31,232 nucleotides of DNA from JAAFHS01 sp031396505 (lineage in GTDB: Bacteria; Pseudomonadota; Alphaproteobacteria; Rhodobacterales; Rhodobacteraceae). Within the stretch, counting starts at the first letter, position 1, and each line of letters opens with the position of its first letter. Location: positions 1 to 31,232 of the forward strand of contig JANNKX010000328.1 of the NCBI GenBank assembly GCA_031396505.1, written 5' to 3'. Below, piece after piece: positions 30,880 to 31,232 of this stretch. The position numbers and the translations under genes were made by a program. The notes below the pieces were generated by a model. The model was not told the origin of the DNA and did not search any database. It saw nothing but the letters and a program-made list of their open reading frames with translations.

Positions 30880-31232
30880 ATGAAGATCAGCATTGAACGC
30901 GGTACGCTGCTCAAGGCGCTGGGGCAGGCGCAATCGGTTGTGGAGCGGCGCAACACGATCCCGATCCTGGCCAATGTGCTGATCGAGGCGGAAGGCGCGC
31001 AGGTCAGTTTCCGCGCGACCGATCTGGATATCGAAGTGCTGGACCGCGCGCCTGCGATGGTGGAACGGCCCGGATCGACGACGGTATCGGCAGTGATGCT
31101 GCATGAGATCGTGCGCAAACTGCCCGACGGCGCGCTGGTGTCGCTGGCCGAGGATGCGGCAACCGGGCGGCTGACGATTGCGGCGGGGCGGTCGACGTTC
31201 AGTCTGGCCACGCTGCCGAAAGAAGATTTCCC
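30880..31232 (+). CDS. dnaN: DNA polymerase III beta subunit (sliding clamp), N-terminal part
   Basis: The first 117 residues of the clamp are present; the gene continues past the right edge (full length is normally ~372). MKISIERGTLLKALGQAQSVVERRNTIPIL (partial anchor) and LRAT-type FRATDLDIEV followed by LHEIVRKLPDG are the hallmark of domain 1. The clamp tethers DNA polymerase III and other factors, including DinB, whose gene is at the other side of this window. The start directly follows the 12-bp tandem array, which supplies its ribosome-binding site. Confidence 0.97.
   Translation, partial: MKISIERGTLLKALGQAQSVVERRNTIPILANVLIEAEGAQVSFRATDLDIEVLDRAPAMVERPGSTTVSAVMLHEIVRKLPDGALVSLAEDAATGRLTIAAGRSTFSLATLPKEDF

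Overview
The window looks like a piece of a Rhodobacterales (Roseobacter-group) alphaproteobacterial chromosome. Grounds: high GC, the order ubiB-ubiE-(insert)-mutM-enoyl-CoA hydratase-rpsT-dnaA-dnaN at the right end, petABC with Rhodobacter-type heme ligand spacing, a flaF/flbT/DUF1217 flagellin cluster of alphaproteobacterial type, and a CtrA-type motif. I cannot name a genus. Nothing here is a prophage, IS element, CRISPR array or defence island.

Left part (1-8500). The first ~190 bases are AT-rich and unlike the rest, and the glycosyltransferase they run into has lost its N-terminus, so the left edge may be an assembly chimera. Next come a 907-residue ABC-exporter-like protein whose ATPase motifs are all eroded, a dinB polymerase with an N-terminal four-cysteine knuckle, a convergent N-formylglutamate amidohydrolase, a tRNA-Val(GAC)/rpmJ transcription unit, a CAP-domain protein with an aspartate-rich 87-bp tandem repeat behind a hairpin-rich leader, and a small glutathione S-transferase.

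Middle (8500-17500). petABC encodes the complete cytochrome bc1 complex. Its terminator faces the thiBPQ thiamine importer operon, which is transcribed leftward under a TPP riboswitch. A TerC-family membrane protein and aroC (chorismate synthase) diverge from each other.

Flagellar block (17500-23500). Leftward: FlgJ-type rod-binding protein, FlgN-like chaperone, flagellin, FlaF, FlbT and a DUF1217 protein. Rightward: fliK and flgD. These cover hook-length control, hook capping, rod assembly, filament subunit and flagellin mRNA control. The export apparatus and basal body genes are not in the window.

Right part (23500-31232). ubiE and ubiB (ubiquinone synthesis) run leftward. An unrecognised membrane protein overlaps mutM, followed by an enoyl-CoA hydratase, rpsT, dnaA and the start of dnaN. 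dnaA and dnaN are separated by six tandem 12-bp units that run exactly into the dnaN start codon.

Most of the window is ordinary core genome. The least explained items are the degenerate ABC protein, the Asp-rich CAP protein with its leader, the paired Crp/Fnr-like palindromes, the palindrome upstream of the thi riboswitch, the protein inserted before mutM, and the dnaA-dnaN tandem repeat.
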